The notes under the pieces were generated by a model that saw nothing but the letters and a program-made list of their open reading frames with translations, was not told where the DNA came from and made no database searches. A DNA stretch of 64,000 nucleotides, taken from contig JAJFPB010000003.1 in NCBI GenBank assembly GCA_020881915.1, forward strand, positions 2,356,001 through 2,420,000, given 5' to 3'. Positions 59,304 through 64,000 of this stretch are shown one piece after another (the stretch's first letter is position 1; the number at the start of each line of letters is the position of its first letter). The position numbers were made by a program, and so were the translations under genes. This stretch comes from Paramyrothecium sp. XJ0827. Taxonomy: Eukaryota > Ascomycota > Sordariomycetes > Hypocreales > Stachybotryaceae.

Positions 59304-59852
59304 TTAGGTTACGGATATGGATGTACCCACTCTCGCCCTAGATCATTTCGTAGCGATATTTAAATCACATATTCGAACTGGCGGTACCCTTACACTTCCC
59401 AGTCAACTTACGATGTCTGATTTTCCCCGTCACCGTAGTTGACGGATACTTCCAAATGAAACACATTCTAAGATGGGAAAAGCCCCCCACAGTGTCTTCA
59501 TAAAGACTAGCTTTAATAGCTTTGCTTCGAACTGGATAGGTGACGTATTCAAAACTTCATCTGTGAATTCTGTATATTAGTAATTTTGTTGCATGGACAC
59601 CCGTGCACCCACTCAGCTGCTCCAACGAAACCACCTCGCTCCCAATTAGACCGACCGCCCCTCGACATTGTAGCAGCGTCCGAGGATAGGAAGATCTCTT
59701 CGGAGTACCCCTCGTATGCTGCTGTGTATAAATCGGACAGCGTCCCTAGTCTTTTATGAAGCCTTCAACGAAGATCGTCAAGAGGCCGCATCTCTGGCCC
59801 CTCTCATACTGCCGCTCATACATTAGCATTTGTCAAACAGTTTACCTTCAAG
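59304..59852. other. intergenic
   Basis: About 550 bases: 3' flank of the DUF3433 gene and promoter of the GH28 gene, with a TATA-like box. Nothing else seen. Confidence 0.45.
59727..59733 (+). promoter_or_regulatory. TATA-like box of the GH28 gene
   Basis: TATAAAT about 120 bases upstream of the start codon at 59853, consistent with a leader of about 90 bases. Confidence 0.45.
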
Positions 59853-61488
59853 ATGCCCAGACCTTGGCTATTTATGCTTCAATGGGCTTTACTTGTCCTC
59901 GTCGCTGGTGCTCTTGGCCAAATTGATCCTGACTTGGGGCCTCGAGAGCCAACTCGGGGGAAAACATGCGTTGTAAAAGCTGGTAGGTGCAGAGCATTAG
60001 ATGACGCACCTGAAATTCGCAGAGCCTTCCGGGAGTGTGGATATGGCGGCAAGGTTGTCTTTAACGCTACGACGTACTACATCAACACTGTTCTTAACAT
60101 CACCGGGCTTGAAGACGTAGATGTTGATATCCTCGGAGAGCTTTCCGTCAGTATAATGCACCCATGCCATAGATGTATGGATTAACTTAGCTTTCTAACC
60201 AGAGGGTGTCTTGTAGTGGAGCACAAACATCACATACTGGCTCAATAACTCGCTACCCGTGGGCTTTCAGAACCACTCAACTGCATTTGTTCTTGGTGGC
60301 AACAATGTTCGCATCAATGGCTATGGTCGGGGAACTTTCAATGGCAATGGAGACGAATGGTACCGGTTCATTCGATCTCAGCCTAACACATCGAACTACC
60401 CTGGAAGGCCACATGCCATAACTTTCAATGGCCTAACTAATTCCGTTGTTCAAGGACTGAATTTCTTGAGAAGTCAAATGTGGTAAGTTACGTCGGTCAT
60501 GAGATATCAAGACCAAGTCTAATCGTCAAAAGGACAATGTCAATCATTCACTCTCACCATGTGGAATTTTACGACATCTTTGTCAACAACACTGGCAATA
60601 CATACCAGAGCTGTAAGTTCGGGCCTTAGCAACTCCAGATGCATTAGGATATACTCGGTATCTGACTTGTGACCAGCCAACACTGACGGAGCCGACACAA
60701 TTAATTCGTCTTTTATCAAGATGGACAACTGGACGGTCTATAGTCATGATGATAGTATCGCTCTCAAAGGAAACAGCACCAATATCAGTATCACCAATTC
60801 TCGGTTCTACGATGGGCTAGGGATAGCTGTGGGGAGTGTGGGTCAATTCTTTGGCGAAACAGAAATCGTGGAAAACTTCCAGGCTAACAACATTGACTTC
60901 TACAACACGCTACACGCAGTGAGTAATTCATTAAGTCCCCTGTCTTCATGAATTCGCTGGCTAACTCAACATGCCTAGTTTTACTTCAAAACTTGGACGG
61001 CAGACCGCAATGGCTATCCACCGAATGGCGGCGGAGGTGGGAAAGGATGTAAGTATTGTTTCATCTAGAGTCTCTTCACTACCGCCTACATCTTAAGGAC
61101 AAGATGGCTGACGACTTCGCATGTAGTTGCCAAGAACCTTGTTGTAAAGGACATTCGGGTGCGTGGCTTACGCGGCGGAGCTGTCACAATTTCCCAATGT
61201 ACTCGCTTTTCTGGCGCACCGGGCGAGGGCAACTGCACCAATTCGGAGTTTGAGATCCGTGACATCACAGTGGACAATATGAAGGGAACGACCAAGGATG
61301 GACGCGTGGCCAGTTTCCAGTGCAGCGCCGTCAAGCCCTGCACAAACATTGGGCTCCTTAATGTTGACCTTAAATTTGACAATGGGACGGATGCTACGCG
61401 TTACCTGTGTGGCAATGTGGTCGCTCCTCGGGGTTTCAATTGCACAGGTCCGGTGTGTGTTGGTGGGAGCGCTACCGGCGGCTGTTAG
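59853..61488 (+). CDS. secreted GH28 exo-polygalacturonase-like pectinase
   Basis: Six exons (59853-60146, 60217-60482, 60533-60612, 60677-60918, 60979-61048, 61127-61488) give 437 residues. A signal peptide (about residues 1-22) precedes a GH28 right-handed beta-helix, which hydrolyses galacturonan or related pectin bonds by inversion. Motifs in order with usual spacing: NTDG (215-218), HDDS with the catalytic Asp pair (238, 239), GLG (260-262) where endo-polygalacturonases have GHG, and YFKTW with the substrate-binding Lys298 (RIK position). Several N-x-S/T sites. [12 protein letters not shown] and VENF-type text point to the exo-acting branch (galacturan 1,4-alpha-galacturonidase or rhamnogalacturonan-type). 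The intron before exon 3 ends in AAG. The Leu at position 261 may alter substrate choice; whether it is typical of the branch is uncertain. Confidence 0.9.
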
Positions 61489-63580
61489 GTTTGATCACCT
61501 CAGGCTTTACAGGGTTTTGATTCAAAGTGGAACGAAGACACAGGCAGGCCTGGATTCAAATCTTTCTCTGAAGTTTACTAGTCATAAACTCCCCACAATC
61601 CAGCGAATTGATCTTTTCTATACCGTTGTAATTATGCGTCATGTTGAAGCGGGAGATCAGTACGGCAAGTTGATGCGACAATGCACTCAAGCCATCATAA
61701 TCTTCCAGTCAAGGTACGCAGAGCGGCTTGAACCAAGTCTCGGCCAGATGGAATAAGCCATGTTCTTTGCAGACAATTGCAAGCCTTGTGGTTAACATGA
61801 CATCGCTCGGTGAGGGAGGAAACTTGTCATCAATACTTGCTCGGTCATCTTACTAACCCCGGGTGTTGCGTGAGTCCTCGTTGCAGCTAGGTGGACTTCC
61901 CAATGTTGCGTTCCATCCGTCCCGTGCAAAGGTCAGACGCTTCGTGGTGACTATAACCCGACCTGAACCATGCTGAGCTGGAAGTTCATGTCGATCGCCC
62001 AGTTGTTCCAGCGGGACAGGATAACCCCGCAATTTAATTTCGCGCCAGAGCAAGGCCGACAACGCAGATCATGTGTTCCTCCCGAGCGACCACGGCGATC
62101 ACCCCGCAACATCGTCCTTGAGCAAGACCGAACGCCTGCAGAATGCGGGGAGTCTATCGTTTCCATGCACATCGACCAGGAGCAACGAAGCTGACCTTCG
62201 ACGTCTGAGGGTCTTCAGTGATGCTCGATGATGGTTTCCGACAGCCGGCAATAAATGAAATCTACCATGGTTTTTATAAATGGTGAAATTGACATGTATT
62301 GTGAATTGAGGGAAAGGAAATGCACTTACTTAGCTACCCTAGAGTTAATTCAATGGTTTCTTTGTTGAAGTTTTCTACATGTATAGAAGGGAGATTAGCT
62401 TCTGTTTTTGCTCGTCAGGCACGAATTTTACACCTTCTTTTCATCAAGTTCGAATTTTGCATTGATCAAATGATTCCGTATCCACCTACAGGTTAGTAGG
62501 TTTGGTGTTTTTGAGTCAAATCTTAGTATATCCAAGGCAGACCCTTTTTGGTGCAGATGCTACGATCTCTTAACACCGCAGAGACCCTTGTTAGTAGGAA
62601 AACTCGACCAGCACTTATCAAGGAACGGTTGCTCACATGGTTAGCCACCGCCCTTTATCTCATCCTGGGCCTGCCTCCCTCGTGAACCCTTCTCAAGCCC
62701 AAGATAGCTCCAAAATTGACTTGTTATGAATAATGGCTTGGAAAACGTAGTACAATGAGACCGCTATAGTCTCTTTGTTAAGCGGGAGAATCTTCTTATC
62801 TCGCAGCGGCTTTCAACTTCAATTCACCTGGTCACGATATTGACCGGCTCCCCAGACTGTCCGAGATAATCAGCCTCTGCTCTCACATACGCCCTGGTTC
62901 ATATAGCAATGCAGAAACCAATGCAGGCGGGGAAGGGCTCTGGGTCACCACCAGTCAATATGGAAGACTTCACAGCTACGATTCCTGCTGGACAGCCGTA
63001 TGGAAGCCTCACATGGTTGGAGTTAAATATTTGACAGCCTGACCCCAGAGCACGAGCGGCGGGTCTGTTATTAAATCGAGAAGAGGTTTCGTGAGCAGTG
63101 GCCCAATGCCTAAGCGAAGACCGCAAACTTAGTTTCAGTTGCAGATATGAAGCCTCTTGAGGAGCATGGTTAGTTATATGGGTTTAAGAGTGAACAGCTG
63201 TTATTACCTTGTTTTTGTTTTGATCCAGGCAATGTTTGTACTTACATACATAATTATCTCAGAACCACAGGTTTGGGTATACAGAGTAGCAAGCTCATTT
63301 ATAATCTGAACGCATAGGGGCATAAGACTAGCCAATTACCCTGGAAATGTTCTAGATCTAGTTCAATCGACGCGAAACATAAGAGCAAAGGAAGAATTTA
63401 TTAGATTAGGTACACAATATCGAGCGATTCAAGGTATTGCAGGTCATCGATGATTTAGAGGATCAGGTTTGCGTAGGTTAAGAATAGTAAAGGGCGGCCA
63501 GAATAAGGCGGGGGGGAGGGGGGGGGGCAGCGTCTTGTAGATAAGGAAAGTAGCAGTTACGGTAATTAAACTTGGGTAGT
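61489..63580. other. AT-rich region without a recognised gene
   Basis: About 2.1 kb of AT-rich DNA. Short frames (for example around 62.0 kb and 62.9-63.1 kb) have no clear family. The upstream part of the kinase found at 63.6 kb might lie here in scattered exons, but no kinase motif (glycine loop, HRD, DFG) could be found. Confidence 0.35.
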
Positions 63581-63589
63581 TGGTGATAA

Positions 63590-63715
63590 GAAGAAGGCAT
63601 ACCTCGAATTTGCTTCTAACATGCTCCGGTGGCCGCCCGAGAATAGGGAGACTGCTGAGAAGCTCTTGAAACATCCATTCTTCAAATCTCTGTACAAAGA
63701 TCGCAAACAGGGTGC
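63590..63715 (+). pseudogene. protein kinase C-terminal fragment
   Basis: The plus strand reads LEFASNMLRWPPENRETAEK followed by LLKHPFFKSLYKDRKQ, the last helices of a Ser/Thr kinase domain (subdomain XI: M-L-x-W-x-P-E-x-R-x-T-A-x-E-L-L-x-H-P-F/W), close to the SRPK/CMGC style. The invariant Arg of this motif is present. Upstream, G-rich low-complexity DNA and stops interrupt it, and no other kinase motif was found in the preceding 2 kb, so it is either a relic or the last exon of a gene whose other exons I cannot place. After the motif the frame runs on to a stop near 63.75 kb. Confidence 0.55.
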
Positions 63716-64000
63716 CTCGGGTAACTCCGGGTCAGTTCACCTGTTGTAGTGTCCCCGCTGGAGTCGAAGAGGCACTCGTTAGATCCTGCGTGACATTCTG
63801 GAGCACTGTCTGCAGAAGGAAAGCCGAATACCTTTGATGTATAAGCCCACTAGCCTAAATGGCTATCGCTTTTCTGACATACGATAGCCTGTCCATTCGC
63901 TCAAAATGTTCGATAGCAGTGTTGTACATCCATGGAAGGGTGTCGACCGGCCACGTAATGCCATTACTCTGACACACTCTACATCGGATTTCCGGTGACC
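63716..64000. other. window end, nothing supported
   Basis: About 285 bases to the end of the window without a supported feature. Confidence 0.4.

Overview
The window reads as nuclear DNA of a filamentous ascomycete, most likely a Sordariomycete. The grounds are genes split by short GT-AG introns (about 48 to 80 bases, often with a CTAAC-type branch site), CAAAATG-like start contexts, a tRNA-Gly with an intron, and fungus-typical families (DUF3433, SHB17-type phosphatase, Zn2Cys6 regulator with an intron inside the zinc cluster). Exon structures were assembled by hand from splice signals and reading-frame continuity; there is no transcript evidence.

Left accessory part (1-17.6 kb): a DUF6540-like gene, three small Cys-rich intracellular proteins (two of them diverged paralogues of one family), a secreted multicopper oxidase of the Abr1/ascorbate-oxidase-like type, and a secreted copper amine oxidase. 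Between and after them lie broken genes: an enoyl-reductase-like relic near 1 kb and, at 15.0-17.6 kb, a short-chain polyol dehydrogenase, a zinc xylitol/sorbitol dehydrogenase and a fungal transcription-factor domain, which together look like the remains of a pentitol-use cluster.

Middle (17.6-41.3 kb): more than 23 kb holding one convincing gene, a Pro/Gln-rich Zn2Cys6 regulator at 25.1-26.6 kb. Its flanks are GC-richer, full of homopolymer and microsatellite tracts, and contain no exon series that can be supported.

Housekeeping block (41.3-53.4 kb): densely packed genes for a methyltransferase with a His-rich loop, a sedoheptulose-bisphosphatase (SHB17), two small proteins, the proteasome deubiquitinase UBP6, threonine synthase (THR4, with a perfect TGACTCA element upstream), a phenolic acid decarboxylase and tRNA-Gly(GCC).

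Right accessory part (53.4-64 kb): AT-richer DNA with a 1280-residue DUF3433 membrane protein, a secreted GH28 pectinase of exo type whose usual GHG motif reads GLG, and the C-terminal end of a protein kinase near the edge. Laccase-like oxidase, amine oxidase, pectinase and phenolic acid decarboxylase together suggest a plant- or litter-associated lifestyle; this is inference.
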